Origin: Rhizobium mesosinicum
Lineage (GTDB): Bacteria > Pseudomonadota > Alphaproteobacteria > Rhizobiales > Rhizobiaceae
NCBI RefSeq assembly: GCF_019511345.1
Contig: NZ_JAEUAK010000008.1
Coordinates: forward strand, 213,439-277,438
DNA: 64,000 nucleotides
Reading direction: 5' to 3'
Each line of letters opens with the position of its first letter. Position 1 is the stretch's first letter. Below the pieces are notes generated by a model, which saw nothing but the letters and a program-made list of their open reading frames with translations, was not told the origin of the DNA and searched no databases. The position numbers and the translations under genes are program-made. Below, one piece after another: positions 25,834 to 35,015 of this stretch.

Positions 25834-27483
25834 ATGGGAACGATTATTCTTACTCAGACTGGAGAAGAATCCTTCGGCCAGTTTATCGATGGCACGACAT
25901 TTACGGGTGGGTCTTCCAATACTTCGCTGGCGATAGGTTCTTTTGATACGTCTCTGGGGCTTACTCTCGGATCGGGACCCTGGTGGCTTTTTGAAAATAA
26001 CAGAGCGAAAATGGGCGAGGCTTTCGACAACGGCCAAGCCTCCGATACACCGCTGAATGCCTTTGTAACCGGCTCGATGGTTTTTGCCTTGGGGAGCAAT
26101 GGCAATGATCACGTGGAAGTGTCGGATGCAAATTATGCGGCGATAGTGACGGGTGCGGGTGACGATTACATCAAGGCAAGTGGTTTTGCCGGATCCGCAT
26201 ATTTGGACGCGGGCGCCGGCGCCGACACGATGGTTGGAGGATCCGAGATCGACACATATGTGGTCGACGACGTCGGCGATCAGGTTATCGAGCTTGGCGG
26301 CAGCTTTCGTTTTGGAGACGCCGTTGTCACATCACTTTCGACCTACACCCTCGGAGCGAACATCGAAAACCTCTCTCTGACAGACGGAGATGCTTCGGGC
26401 TACGGCAACGAACTCGATAACAACATCACCGGAAGCTCGGGCAACAACGTCATCGACGGCCGCGCGGGCAACAACTATCTCTTCGGCGAGGAAGGCAATG
26501 ACAAGTTCCTTGTCACAAGCGACTCCTCACGCAATTCCGTTTTCGGCGGCACCGGCGACGATACGCTGGTGTACAAGCAGGGCTTGGGCGGCGGAGAGCT
26601 TCCCTGGGCGATCGACCACGGCCAGTCAGCCATATTCGACGGTGAAGACGGCAACGATTCTGCCGCGCTGGACTTCTCGCTCGCCCAGCAGGTCACAGCA
26701 ACCGTGAACGGCGACGCCGTCGTCTACGATATCCTCGGCGCCGACGGTTACCATTCGACCGTCTGGCTGACGTCGGTGGAGCGGGTGACGATCACCGGTT
26801 CTGCGGCTGCCGACACCTTCTACGGCGCGTCCGGCAATGACTGGATCGACGGGCGCGGCGGCGCGGACACGGTGCATGGCTCGGCCGGCGACGACGGCTA
26901 CGTCTTCGACAATGCCGGCGACCGGGTGGTCGACGAGGCGGCCGGTGGCGGTACCGATACGATCTGGGCGACCGTCAGCGTCGATCTCAACGACGATGCC
27001 TATGTCGAAAACCTGCGCCTGAACGGCACCGCCAACATCAACGGCACCGGCAACGGCCTTGCCAACACGATTACCGGCAATGCCGGCAATAACGTCATCG
27101 CCGGCGGCGCGGGCAATGACAGCCTTCATGGCAAGGGTGGGGCCGATACGTTCCATTTCAATGAAATGGGTGCGGCCAACAAGGACTCGATCTGGGATTT
27201 CGATGCCGACGACAAGATCTCGCTCGGCAATGCCTTTACGGGTCTCGATCTCGACAATAACGGCGTGGTCGATGCCGCGTCCTTCGAGATCGTCAACAAG
27301 TGGGGCGCAGCCGGCACCAAGGCCGGCCCGGAGCTGATCTACAATGCCGCGACCGGCGTGCTCTCCTACGACGCCGATGGCGCCGGCACCGCCCATGCCG
27401 CCCAGGACATCGCCTTCATCGGCGCGCATAAGGCATTCTTCGACAATGCCGACATCCTGGTGAACAGCTCGCTTCTCGTCTGA
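25834..27483 (+). CDS. RTX-like calcium-binding protein, second copy
   Basis: 549 residues, no Sec signal. N-terminal ~90 residues are unique (MGTIILTQTGEESFGQFIDG ...). RTX-type repeats follow around residues 110-150, 195-235 and 325-360, and the C-terminal ~200 residues closely match the protein at 20885-22990 (AADTFYGASGNDWIDGRGGA; HGKGGADTFHFNEMGAANKD; SIWDFDADDKISLG; ISYDADG-type end). Likely exported by type I secretion using that C terminus and folded by Ca2+. ATG 25834 follows TTGGGGGCTTTT; a GTG at 25786 has no ribosome site. A terminator hairpin follows. Confidence 0.87.
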   Translation: MGTIILTQTGEESFGQFIDGTTFTGGSSNTSLAIGSFDTSLGLTLGSGPWWLFENNRAKMGEAFDNGQASDTPLNAFVTGSMVFALGSNGNDHVEVSDANYAAIVTGAGDDYIKASGFAGSAYLDAGAGADTMVGGSEIDTYVVDDVGDQVIELGGSFRFGDAVVTSLSTYTLGANIENLSLTDGDASGYGNELDNNITGSSGNNVIDGRAGNNYLFGEEGNDKFLVTSDSSRNSVFGGTGDDTLVYKQGLGGGELPWAIDHGQSAIFDGEDGNDSAALDFSLAQQVTATVNGDAVVYDILGADGYHSTVWLTSVERVTITGSAAADTFYGASGNDWIDGRGGADTVHGSAGDDGYVFDNAGDRVVDEAAGGGTDTIWATVSVDLNDDAYVENLRLNGTANINGTGNGLANTITGNAGNNVIAGGAGNDSLHGKGGADTFHFNEMGAANKDSIWDFDADDKISLGNAFTGLDLDNNGVVDAASFEIVNKWGAAGTKAGPELIYNAATGVLSYDADGAGTAHAAQDIAFIGAHKAFFDNADILVNSSLLV

Positions 27484-27508
27484 GGAGCGCAGCTACCGCA
27501 TTTGAGAC

Positions 27509-27535
27509 GACGGCCGGCCTTTACCGGCCGTCTTG
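27509..27535 (+). terminator. Terminator after the RTX-like gene
   Basis: A perfect 9-bp stem GACGGCCGG / CCGGCCGTC (27509-27517 and 27524-27532) with a 6-nt loop, followed by TTGTCATC. The U tract is poor but the stem is very stable and sits 26 nt after the stop. Confidence 0.65.
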
Positions 27536-27635
27536 TCATCCAGCCACGGGGCCAACGGCAATTTCCAACCCCGGCGTGCAGCGGCATGACTTTTGCAAGG
27601 TTACCGATGTGTTAGTTCGTCGGGAACCAAGCGTC

Positions 27636-27899
27636 ATGAAATGGGACACTTCGGCATTGTTCGATCCGGTCATCCTCGTCTTCAAGGACGGGAACAAGCA
27701 TCTGATTGTCCGAACGGTGGGGGAGGCCGCCAACGCGTTGATGAGAGAATGGCCATCCGACGATGGCGAGGAGTTCCTGTCTGCCGTCAAAGCCTGTCTG
27801 GACGTAATGACCGGCAAAGCCGAGACCGATGAACTAAGAGCGGCTATCATCCGGGCCGCAGACGAAGCGGGTATTACGGCCCTTTCTATTCTTCATTGA
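27636..27899 (+). CDS. DUF982 domain-containing protein
   Basis: 87 residues with the DUF982 pattern: WDTSALFDPVILVFKDGNKH, VRTVGEAANALMREWPSDDG, AVKACLDVMTGKAETDELRA, AIIRAADEAGI. DUF982 proteins are small, soluble, often in several copies in Rhizobium and Agrobacterium, function unknown. The start at 27636 was chosen because it opens the domain; an open frame reaches back to 27576. Confidence 0.8.
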   Translation: MKWDTSALFDPVILVFKDGNKHLIVRTVGEAANALMREWPSDDGEEFLSAVKACLDVMTGKAETDELRAAIIRAADEAGITALSILH

Positions 27900-28175
27900 C
27901 CTTAAGGAGCGCACCGGCGATTGCCGGTCGGCGCCGATGAGCGCGGTAGACCCGCCGCGATGCCCAAGCGCTGACGAGGTGATGGTGGGCAAGGCCTGTC
28001 AGCTTGAGGGATCGGCCTCTGCCTGCCCCGCAAAATGCCTGGGGCAGTGGGTCTTTAACCTTACCGGTTGACCTTAACCGGACTTTCCCTCGATCCTTGC
28101 AGTGTCGCGCGATTTACGTGCAATTTGCAGCCTGATACCGCTTCCTCTGGGTTGAAATTTCTGGGGTCAGGTCGA

Positions 28176-28436
28176 ATGGGTATCGAGCGGTTATTTGAAG
28201 AAGCGCAGCAGGTTTATAATATAGACGAGTTGATACAGGCCGCTCCTGCCGATAGGCGCGAGCTTTCCAGTATTGCCATCTCAAAGGACACGATCGTCAA
28301 CGAAGCGATCTCGCCTGAGCGCTCAGACGTCCGCGAAGAAGAGGGGCGGTCCATGAGAGATATCCATCTAACGCTGCAGATGGCAATGGCTTTCATCGCG
28401 AACGTCTTCGGCAGGAAAGTTCTTGCTGGCAGATAG
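28176..28436 (+). CDS. Hypothetical small protein
   Basis: 86 residues from ATG 28176 after CTGGGGTCAGGTCGA. Charged helical N-terminal part (GIERLFEEAQQVYNIDELIQ), a central loop, then a hydrophobic-leaning C terminus (HLTLQMAMAFIANVFGRKVL) that could be a weak membrane or dimer helix. Not recognised. The frame extends upstream to 28068, but that part looks non-coding. Confidence 0.55.
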   Translation: MGIERLFEEAQQVYNIDELIQAAPADRRELSSIAISKDTIVNEAISPERSDVREEEGRSMRDIHLTLQMAMAFIANVFGRKVLAGR

Positions 28437-28544
28437 CGGTAGGGATGCCGAAACCGATCGTCTCATGTTGATGGCGCTGGCGGCCTGATTACCGCCGAAG
28501 CGCAACTCGCCCGCTGATCCATCACACGAAAGGATTGTGAGGTA

Positions 28545-28680
28545 TCGGACTTTAGTCCGATTACAGACCTCGGTCCGTCCGCTACTTTCTATCCAGCTGT
28601 CCGTTCAGAGTCAGCGTGTAACGTGCGTTCAGAGTCAGCTTGAAAAGGGTGTCCCTCCCTGACCGGGGGACGCCCTTTGC
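28545..28680 (+). repeat. Two-hairpin repeat, expanded copy C
   Basis: TCGGACTTTAGTCCGA (28545-28560), a longer spacer, then GAAAAGGGTG (28642-28651) with the partner CGCCCTTTGC (28671-28680) around CCCTCCCTGACC. Relative to copies A and B the spacer is 23 nt longer because GTTCAGAGTCAGC is repeated. It borders the phage-derived module. Confidence 0.65.
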
Positions 28681-28761
28681 TTGAAATGAGGATTCCGCCC
28701 CTCCTCGCCGAATAGAGCTGTTATCTTCATGCTTCCCCTTTGACGTCAGGAGAATCTCCGG

Positions 28762-30408
28762 CTAGGCGGCCAAATTCCAAGCTAGCCTCGGACTGCCGAT
28801 CTTGCGAATAATCGGTGCGCCGATCTTGGCAATTCCGGTGCCGCCGGTGTTGCAGAGGTGGCGGAGAACCACGAGGTTGTCGAGGCGCAGGTTCGTCATC
28901 GTCAGCCCGGTCGGCAGCCAGAGCTTGGAGCCGCAAACGAGCGAGCGTCCGCGCCCGCCGATATAGTTGCCGGTCGTCCAGCCGCCGCCTGTCACCGTCA
29001 CCGTGTTGGCGACCTGAACCGGGCCGCGGATGGAGCTGTCGAGATAGTCCCAGCCTGCCCAATCGTTCAGCTCGACCGGTATTTCGATCTCGAGCCAATC
29101 GCCGGCCACGAGGCCGAGTGCGGCGAGGGTGACCGAGGAGGTCGTGCCGTAGGTCACCGTATGGACGGCGAGGCCGTCGTTTACCGGCGTGATGGTGACG
29201 ACCTGTTTCTCATTGCCGGCCGCGACGACTTCCTTGCTGCCGACATAGGTTGAGGTGCCGGTTCCCCGGATGAGGCGCATGTTTGCAGACACGTCGCCGG
29301 TGACGTTGGTTTTCGTGCCGCTCGTGCCGGGCGTGCCCTTCTGCGGGAAAATATTATAGGCCGCCAGCGGATCGAGCGATCTCGTTTCCCCGGCTGAAAC
29401 CATGGCGCGCAGGATCGGCAGGAGAATATCCGCGCGCCTTGCCATAAGCTCCGGCTTGGGATGCAGGCCGTCGACGAACATGGCCGGCGGGATTCCCGAG
29501 GCCGGGCCGTCGAGCGCGAGCGTGTCGCACAGGGTGACGCCGTCGCGGCCCTCCTGGTTCAATATCCAGGCGTTGATGCCATCGAGGATGCCGGGCCATT
29601 CCGGGCTGTCGTTAACGGGATCGTCATTCAGCGTGCTGGTCCAGCTCAGCGTCTGCAGGACGACGTGGATACCGGCGTCGGTGAGCCGCTGGAGCTGGCT
29701 GTCGAGGTCCGCAATAACAGCCGCAAGGCTCCTGTTTCGGACGATGTCGTTGTAGCCGATGTCGACATAAACGATGTCGGGCTTCTGGCCGAGCGCATAG
29801 GCCGTACGCGCCAGCGTGCCGGGAAACTGCACTTCCTGGCCGGGCACGGAAAACAGGCAATCGCCCGATTTGCCGCCCATGGCGCCGGAGAAGGCCGCAA
29901 AGGAGCTGGGCGCGAAGAACGGGTGGCTCAGCTCGGCGAACATATCGATATTGAACCGGCCGTCCGCCGCCTTGATCCATGAAAGCACCGTTCGGCCGTT
30001 TTCGTAAAAGCCCTGATGGCCTTGCGTTGCCGTCTGTCCGGCATTGAAGGTCTGCTGAGTCCCCAGCCCGATGAAGCTGTGGCCGAGGCCCATGATCTTG
30101 GCGCCAGCTGCCAGAGGCAGGGCCGGCAGTGGTACGGCGACATTTGCGCCCTTCACAGGTACGACCGGCGCGTTGCCGTAGAGGCGGCGCCCGTCCGATA
30201 TCCTGACGGCGCCGAGCACGGGCAGGTCGTTATAGACGGCCGCGCCATCGGCGACGATATCGACGCCCAGGACAGGCCTATTGTCGGAAAACGTGGTCGT
30301 GTCGCCGACATCGCGGATGCCGATGACCGGGCGGTTGTTGAACATGCGCGTGCCGTCGGCAACGATGACGACGCCCTGGACGCGCTGCATATTAAAGAGT
30401 TTCGCCAT
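28762..30408 (-). CDS. SGNH/GDSL-type hydrolase with N-terminal repeats, phage-associated
   Basis: 548 residues. Residues 1-85 hold about four imperfect 20-24-residue repeats (VVIVADGTRMFNNRPVIG, VDIVADGAAVYNDLPVLG and relatives). The hydrolase domain follows: block I GLGHS with candidate nucleophile S111, an N220 in GYND (block III), and D313/H316 in DGLHP (block V). The C-terminal ~170 residues are beta-rich. SGNH enzymes in phages deacetylate or cleave surface polysaccharide; the repeats may bind the virion. Last gene of the head module and convergent with the repeat at 28545. Confidence 0.8.
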   Translation of the reverse strand: MAKLFNMQRVQGVVIVADGTRMFNNRPVIGIRDVGDTTTFSDNRPVLGVDIVADGAAVYNDLPVLGAVRISDGRRLYGNAPVVPVKGANVAVPLPALPLAAGAKIMGLGHSFIGLGTQQTFNAGQTATQGHQGFYENGRTVLSWIKAADGRFNIDMFAELSHPFFAPSSFAAFSGAMGGKSGDCLFSVPGQEVQFPGTLARTAYALGQKPDIVYVDIGYNDIVRNRSLAAVIADLDSQLQRLTDAGIHVVLQTLSWTSTLNDDPVNDSPEWPGILDGINAWILNQEGRDGVTLCDTLALDGPASGIPPAMFVDGLHPKPELMARRADILLPILRAMVSAGETRSLDPLAAYNIFPQKGTPGTSGTKTNVTGDVSANMRLIRGTGTSTYVGSKEVVAAGNEKQVVTITPVNDGLAVHTVTYGTTSSVTLAALGLVAGDWLEIEIPVELNDWAGWDYLDSSIRGPVQVANTVTVTGGGWTTGNYIGGRGRSLVCGSKLWLPTGLTMTNLRLDNLVVLRHLCNTGGTGIAKIGAPIIRKIGSPRLAWNLAA

Positions 30409-30481
30409 CGGTGCTCTGCCTTCGCTCGAAGAAGAAGAGAGCGGCCGAAGCCGCTCAAGTTGGCCTGCCGATCAGAGGATG

Positions 30482-30769
30482 TCAGTCGCCAGGCTGGGAG
30501 GAGTTCTGGACTTCGGGCGGCACCCAGTCCGGTGCAGGGCCGCCAAGTGCGTCCTGCACGCCGTTGCCGGCTGGCTTGGCGGCCGGCTTTTTCTCGGCCG
30601 GTTCCGCTTCCGCTTTGCCAGCGGCCTTGCTGCCTGGATGCGCAAGCCGCACCCATTTCGGGCGGCGCTTCTCGTCCTTCCAGAGCGCGTCCGGCAGGCT
30701 GAAACGCTCGCCGGGTTCGCGCCGGATGCTGCCGAAATAGCCGCGCTCGTTGGCGACGACATCAACCAT
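30482..30769 (-). CDS. Small phage protein with Ala/Pro/Lys-rich linker
   Basis: 95 residues. N-terminal ~45 residues (NERGYFGSIRREPGERFSLP, RPKWVRLA) resemble short proteins encoded after capsid genes in many podo- and siphoviruses; the rest is a Lys/Ala/Glu/Pro linker. Start overlaps the end of the upstream gene by 8 nt, so it belongs to the module. Function unknown. Confidence 0.65.
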   Translation of the reverse strand: MVDVVANERGYFGSIRREPGERFSLPDALWKDEKRRPKWVRLAHPGSKAAGKAEAEPAEKKPAAKPAGNGVQDALGGPAPDWVPPEVQNSSQPGD

Positions 30770-31172
30770 GCGAGGGAACCCCAGCCGTGAAGCCGGCGGT
30801 GATCTTGCCCGTGGTCGGTGCCGTGCCGGTCACCGTGTAGAGCAGGCGCAGGTAAGGCTCATCCGTGCCGCGCGGAACGTGGCTCGGCGGGATGATCTTG
30901 CCGGCCTTGAGGTCGGCGAGGTTGAGGGTCGTGGTGATGACCGATTTCGGCGAGGCGAAGGCCTCGTTGTCGTCGGTCTGGATGGTCACAGCGAGAGAGG
31001 TGAGGTTGTTGAAGCTCTCCACCACCTGCATGAGGAAGGGGATCGGTTCGCCCTTGCCGATATCACGGGTGAGGCCGGCCTTGATCGGGCCGAGATGGAT
31101 GACGTTGGTGCTGGGGCCGGTCGCGGTGATCGCCTGCGCGTCCGAAAGCAGCGTCTGCCGGTCGAAAATCAT
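30762..31172 (-). CDS. Bbp16-like capsid cement/decoration protein
   Basis: 136 residues: MIFDRQTLLSDAQAITATGP, NVIHLGPIKAG, then a beta-rich body ending GKITAGFTAGVPSHG. Size, opening and position immediately after the major capsid gene fit the BPP-1 Bbp16-type cement protein, which decorates and stabilises the head. Assignment is by resemblance and gene order. Confidence 0.7.
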   Translation of the reverse strand: MIFDRQTLLSDAQAITATGPSTNVIHLGPIKAGLTRDIGKGEPIPFLMQVVESFNNLTSLAVTIQTDDNEAFASPKSVITTTLNLADLKAGKIIPPSHVPRGTDEPYLRLLYTVTGTAPTTGKITAGFTAGVPSHG

Positions 31173-31234
31173 GTCGAATGCCTTTCGTTAGATTGGGGAA
31201 CGCCCGCCGCTTGGGACGGCGGGACTTGAGACGA

Positions 31235-32269
31235 TCAGGCGAGCGCCGGAACGGCGGCTTCGGTGTTGAGGATGGCGTCGGTCTCGCGGATCGGGATGCC
31301 GCGATAGAACTTCACCTCCTGGCCCTCGACGAACTGCGTGGTCAGGTGCACCGTGTTCTGCCGGTCGGAGGTCAGCGCGCGGTCTGACGACTGCACGTCG
31401 AGCACTTCGAGCACATCCTTGTTCATGTAGATGGCGATGCGGCTTGCCTTGGCGTTCAGGCGGCGCGACTGCAGGCGGTAGTAGCCCTTGCGCAAGAGCG
31501 ACCAGAGATCGACGGTGCCGGCCATCATGTCCGATACGTCGATGTTTGCAACGCGGGCGTTGTAGCGCCAGTCCTTCACGGCCGCACCGATATGCCAGGT
31601 GTAGAGCGTCTCCTTGGCATAGTAGGGGTCGCCATTGGCATCCAGCACGCGCTGCTCGCCCTTGTCGTCGATCTTTACGCCCGCCTTCGTGCCCTTGGGA
31701 TAGAGCAGGTGGGTGGCATGGTCGCCCCAGGTGACGAACCAGATCGAAGTATTGTCCGCACCCGTGCCGCCGCCGTTGACCACCTGATTGGCGATGTTCG
31801 GCTGCGCCACGTTCGGCAGGTTCGGATTATAGGCGGAGTAGCGGGCGGACAGGCCCTTGAACTTCTCCGGCGTCGTTGCCGTATCATGATAGAAGAGGCC
31901 GGATGCCATTTCCTGGCTCAGCGACTCGATGAAGGGCATGGTGTCGACCAGGCGGGCCTTCGCCTTGTCGGGTGCCAGATCGAGCAGGCGCATGTCGATT
32001 TCGGAGCGGGCATGCACGAAGCCCGTCGTATCGTCCACCTGCTGCATCGTCGCCTTGGACTGCTTGATGCCCTGGTAGAGCCGGCCCCAGGAGACCGAGG
32101 GCAGGCCGGTGCGCACCATATGGCGGTGCACGGCATCCATGTTGCATTCGACGGCCATCGCGTCGTCGAGGATGGGGTTCTGCTGGGAGAGAAGCTCGAT
32201 GACGGCGCCTTCGGCAGAGCCTTTGTATGCGTCAACGAGGTTGGGGTAGTAGCTGCCAATGGTGGCCAT
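31235..32269 (-). CDS. Phage major capsid protein
   Basis: 344 residues: ATIGSYYPNLVDAYKGSAEG at the start, SWGRLYQGIKQSKATMQQVD, GLSARYSAYNPNLPNVAQ, then WGAAVKDWRYNARVANIDVS-like and RIAIYMNKDVLEVLDVQSSD. This is the HK97-fold capsid type seen in BPP-1-like podoviruses. It follows the scaffold-like gene by 6 nt and precedes the cement gene by 62 nt. No truncation seen. Confidence 0.85.
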   Translation of the reverse strand: MATIGSYYPNLVDAYKGSAEGAVIELLSQQNPILDDAMAVECNMDAVHRHMVRTGLPSVSWGRLYQGIKQSKATMQQVDDTTGFVHARSEIDMRLLDLAPDKAKARLVDTMPFIESLSQEMASGLFYHDTATTPEKFKGLSARYSAYNPNLPNVAQPNIANQVVNGGGTGADNTSIWFVTWGDHATHLLYPKGTKAGVKIDDKGEQRVLDANGDPYYAKETLYTWHIGAAVKDWRYNARVANIDVSDMMAGTVDLWSLLRKGYYRLQSRRLNAKASRIAIYMNKDVLEVLDVQSSDRALTSDRQNTVHLTTQFVEGQEVKFYRGIPIRETDAILNTEAAVPALA

Positions 32270-32275
32270 GTCTTA

Positions 32276-32980
32276 TCAGCCCTTCGGTGCGTCTTTGGGA
32301 AACATCAGGTGCGCGGTTTCGGCTTTCCTGCCGTTTCCGCCCGCGCCGCCGTTCGGTGGGTTGTCCTCCTGGATCATCGATCCGACCTTTGCGAAAATTC
32401 TGATCATCTCGGGGTGGTTGCCCCCGCCGCTGGAATTGAGGTACTCGCGCAGCGCCGGCGTGCCTAAGCGAGAGAGCGCGCGCTGGGCGGAGCCCACGGT
32501 GCCGGCCCATTTGGCGCCGCCGATCTCGCGGTCTTTCCGCGCCTCGTCGGCCCAGCCCTGCACACGGCCGGCCCAGGCTTCGCCGGCTGCCTTGCCGCGC
32601 CGGCCCTGGATCTCGATGAAGCGGTCGGCGAGCTGCTGCGCCTGCCGGTTGGTCAGGCCGAGAGCGTGGAAATCAGGGCCGAGGGCGTCGATCAGCTCCT
32701 GATCCACCTCGATGCCCTCGGGCATGGTGAGCTGATAGCGGCCATCGTCAGGCACGCGGTCATCAGGATCGTCGCGAGTGCTATCGTCTGGTTTGCCGCC
32801 GTCGCGGTCTTCGGTTTCGGCGTGGTGATCGCCACCGCTGTCACCATCCGGTGATGGCGCGTCCTCGGGGAAGAGAATGGTTTCGGGCGCAGCGCTTTCA
32901 CCGCCACCGCTGCCACCGCCGCCTGCGCCTTCGGCGCTCATCGCGATCTGCGGCCGGCCGATCTTAAGCATCAATGTCAT
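32276..32980 (-). CDS. Phage scaffold-like capsid assembly protein
   Basis: 234 residues. Acidic, Gly/Asp/Ser-rich disordered N-terminal third (GGGESAAPETILFPEDAPSP), then a helical region (QELIDALGPDFHALGLTNRQ, QQLADRFIEIQGRRGKAAGE) that matches the usual layout of head scaffolds, encoded just upstream of the capsid gene. ATG 32980 follows GAGGAAGGCGAAGACC; a GTG at 32998 is less likely. Overlaps the end of the Bbp19-like gene by 17 nt. Confidence 0.72.
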   Translation of the reverse strand: MTLMLKIGRPQIAMSAEGAGGGGSGGGESAAPETILFPEDAPSPDGDSGGDHHAETEDRDGGKPDDSTRDDPDDRVPDDGRYQLTMPEGIEVDQELIDALGPDFHALGLTNRQAQQLADRFIEIQGRRGKAAGEAWAGRVQGWADEARKDREIGGAKWAGTVGSAQRALSRLGTPALREYLNSSGGGNHPEMIRIFAKVGSMIQEDNPPNGGAGGNGRKAETAHLMFPKDAPKG

Positions 32981-33317
32981 GGTCTTCGCCTTCCTCACTT
33001 GCGGCGCGGCTTGCCGCCGCTGCCTTGTCTGTCGCCTTGAGATCCGCGATCGCCAGCAGCAGGCGCGGATAGAGCGTCGGGTCTATGCGGTCGAGCTCGG
33101 CGATCAGCCGCCGGCCGGCGCCCTGCTTGCCCAGCGTGTAATGCGTGGCGTTGACGAGCTCTCCCGCATAGGCTTCCTGGTAGATCGCGCATTGCTCCAG
33201 CATCCAGAACAGCACGCGCTTACCGGAGGCGGTGGCGAAGACCTCACGAAACGCTGTGGTGATTTCCTCTCGCCCGATGGTTTGGGGGATGGATGGTTGA
33301 TCCTTAAAATGGCCCAT
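32964..33317 (-). CDS. Bbp19-like phage protein
   Basis: 117 residues: EITTAFREVFATASGKRVLF, WMLEQCAIYQEAYAGELVNA, THYTLGKQGAGRRLIAEL, then an acidic tail. This corresponds to the Bbp19-like domain found between portal and scaffold genes of BPP-1-type phages; its virion role is not settled. Its ATG overlaps the portal stop (TGATG). Confidence 0.78.
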   Translation of the reverse strand: MGHFKDQPSIPQTIGREEITTAFREVFATASGKRVLFWMLEQCAIYQEAYAGELVNATHYTLGKQGAGRRLIAELDRIDPTLYPRLLLAIADLKATDKAAAASRAASEEGEDHDIDA

Positions 33318-35002
33318 CAGGCGAGCCCCAGCTGGCGCAGAAGTGCAGCGCCGTTCGGGTTGTCATTGGCGTCCGCCAGCACCTGCGCGGCCTTGGCGCC
33401 CTGGTTGAGGGCGGGCGCCACCTGCGAGGCCATTTGCGCCGTCTGCGCCGCCTGCATCTGCTGGGCGCGTTGCGAGCGCAGATCCTCCACCTTGTCATCG
33501 GCAAGGATCATCGAAGGCGGGGCGCCGATCGCATCGAAATAGAGATCGATCGCCTCATCGACATCGAGCTTGTCGAGCGCTTCCGGCTTGACCGCCGAGA
33601 CCTGGCCCATGAAGGCGACGCCGCGCTCGATCGCGCCTGTCGCGACCGCCTGCTGCGCCTGCGCGAGCGTGGAGATATATTCCACCTTCAATTCCATGCC
33701 CTGCAGCTCCGGCGGGGGCAGAGGCAGCTCGTCGCGGGCGGCGAGAATATCGAAGGTGCGGTCGATGGTCGGGCCGAGTTGATCGCCGAAGACATTTTCC
33801 AAGACGGGGCCGAGCTGCAGCAGCTGCTCTTCCTTGCGCTGCGTCAGCTCGAACTGGTTGCGCGGCTGCACGCCTTCCATATTGGTGATGGCGAAGAAGA
33901 GATCGGCAAAGAAGGTCTTTTCGATGCGGTTCTGCACTTCCTGGATATCTTCGCGCAGCTCCGCGAGGCTGAGGTTCACCTCCATGGCCGGGCGGAACCC
34001 TTTGCCGGTCGGATCATCCACGTAGTTCACGGCCCCCGGCAGCAGCGAGGCCGGGCTGTTCTGCATCGAAGTCGGCGCGTTCATCGGCGGGCGCACCTTC
34101 TTGTCGATGCCTTCGAGCTTTCGCGTCTGTTCGAGCTGCAGCATTTTGATATCGCTCAGCGCCTTCTGGCCGGGCGACAGCGCGTAATGATCGTCCTCGG
34201 AAAGCTCCCAGGCGGGCGCGATGATCGGATTGCTGTCGAAGCCGCTTTCTTCCAGCAGCTCGGAGCCGAGCTCGTCGATCCAGTAGTTGGAGAGGAAGGC
34301 CTTGTTGCGCTTGTCGATCAGTCTGGGGTCGCGGTCGTAGCGCGGTTCGATGGCGTGATAGACATCGAAGCACTCGCCGTATTTCGACGAGTCATAGAGG
34401 CTGCGCAGCCGCTCCGGCACATTGTCATAACCGAAGCGCTCGATGATGCGCTGCACGCTCCAGCGGAAGGTGCGGTAGAGGGTCGTCGCCTTGCCCTTGT
34501 GATCTCGCGCGAGCCAGAAGCGGCCATGCACCAGCTGCTGCACGCGGATGACCGTCTCCTCATCTTCGACGATGATCGCCACGGACTGGCCGAACTGGCC
34601 GAGATCGCCATAGCCGATATGGAAGGCGCGGTAGAGATTGGAGGCTGCAAACACCTCGCGCATCTTGTCCTGCACGGCGGCGAGATAGACTTTTACGGAA
34701 TCCTGCTTCTTCAGATCGGGATCGAAGGTCGTCAGCCGGAACCAGGGCCGGGCGGGCGAGGTCAGCCCCGAATGCATGCCCGATTTCAGCGTTTCATAGG
34801 CATGGGTGCCGGTGCTGTCGATGATCTTCTCACGCGAGCGCGGGCCTTCGCGGCCGGAATGCAGCCTCAGCCGCGTCGGCTCGATATGCTCGGCCAAAGC
34901 CCGCCATTCGGCCTCCCATGGCTGGCGAACCTCTTTCAGTTCGGCGAGCCGGCGGCGGTGATAGGCAATTTGCGTCTCGTTGTCGCGACGAAGATTTTCC
35001 AT
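33317..35002 (-). CDS. Phage portal (head-tail connector) protein
   Basis: 561 residues. Portal of the T7/BPP-1 type: RRRLAELKEVRQPWEAEWRA and HIEPTRLRLHSG at the N terminus, STGTHAYETLKSGMHSGLTS, ARPWFRLTTFDPDL, a long stem region, and the RNRIEKTFFADLFFAI-like segment at NRIEKTFFADLFFAITNME followed by LTQRKEEQLLQLGP. Forms the dodecameric DNA gate of the head. Full length; a short Gln/Ala-rich coiled tail ends the protein. Confidence 0.88.
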   Translation of the reverse strand: MENLRRDNETQIAYHRRRLAELKEVRQPWEAEWRALAEHIEPTRLRLHSGREGPRSREKIIDSTGTHAYETLKSGMHSGLTSPARPWFRLTTFDPDLKKQDSVKVYLAAVQDKMREVFAASNLYRAFHIGYGDLGQFGQSVAIIVEDEETVIRVQQLVHGRFWLARDHKGKATTLYRTFRWSVQRIIERFGYDNVPERLRSLYDSSKYGECFDVYHAIEPRYDRDPRLIDKRNKAFLSNYWIDELGSELLEESGFDSNPIIAPAWELSEDDHYALSPGQKALSDIKMLQLEQTRKLEGIDKKVRPPMNAPTSMQNSPASLLPGAVNYVDDPTGKGFRPAMEVNLSLAELREDIQEVQNRIEKTFFADLFFAITNMEGVQPRNQFELTQRKEEQLLQLGPVLENVFGDQLGPTIDRTFDILAARDELPLPPPELQGMELKVEYISTLAQAQQAVATGAIERGVAFMGQVSAVKPEALDKLDVDEAIDLYFDAIGAPPSMILADDKVEDLRSQRAQQMQAAQTAQMASQVAPALNQGAKAAQVLADANDNPNGAALLRQLGLA

Positions 35003-35015
35003 TGATGTCTCCGCC

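Noticed and set aside
33434..35005. 523-codon open frame antisense to the portal gene
   Set aside because: Shadow of a well-supported phage gene.
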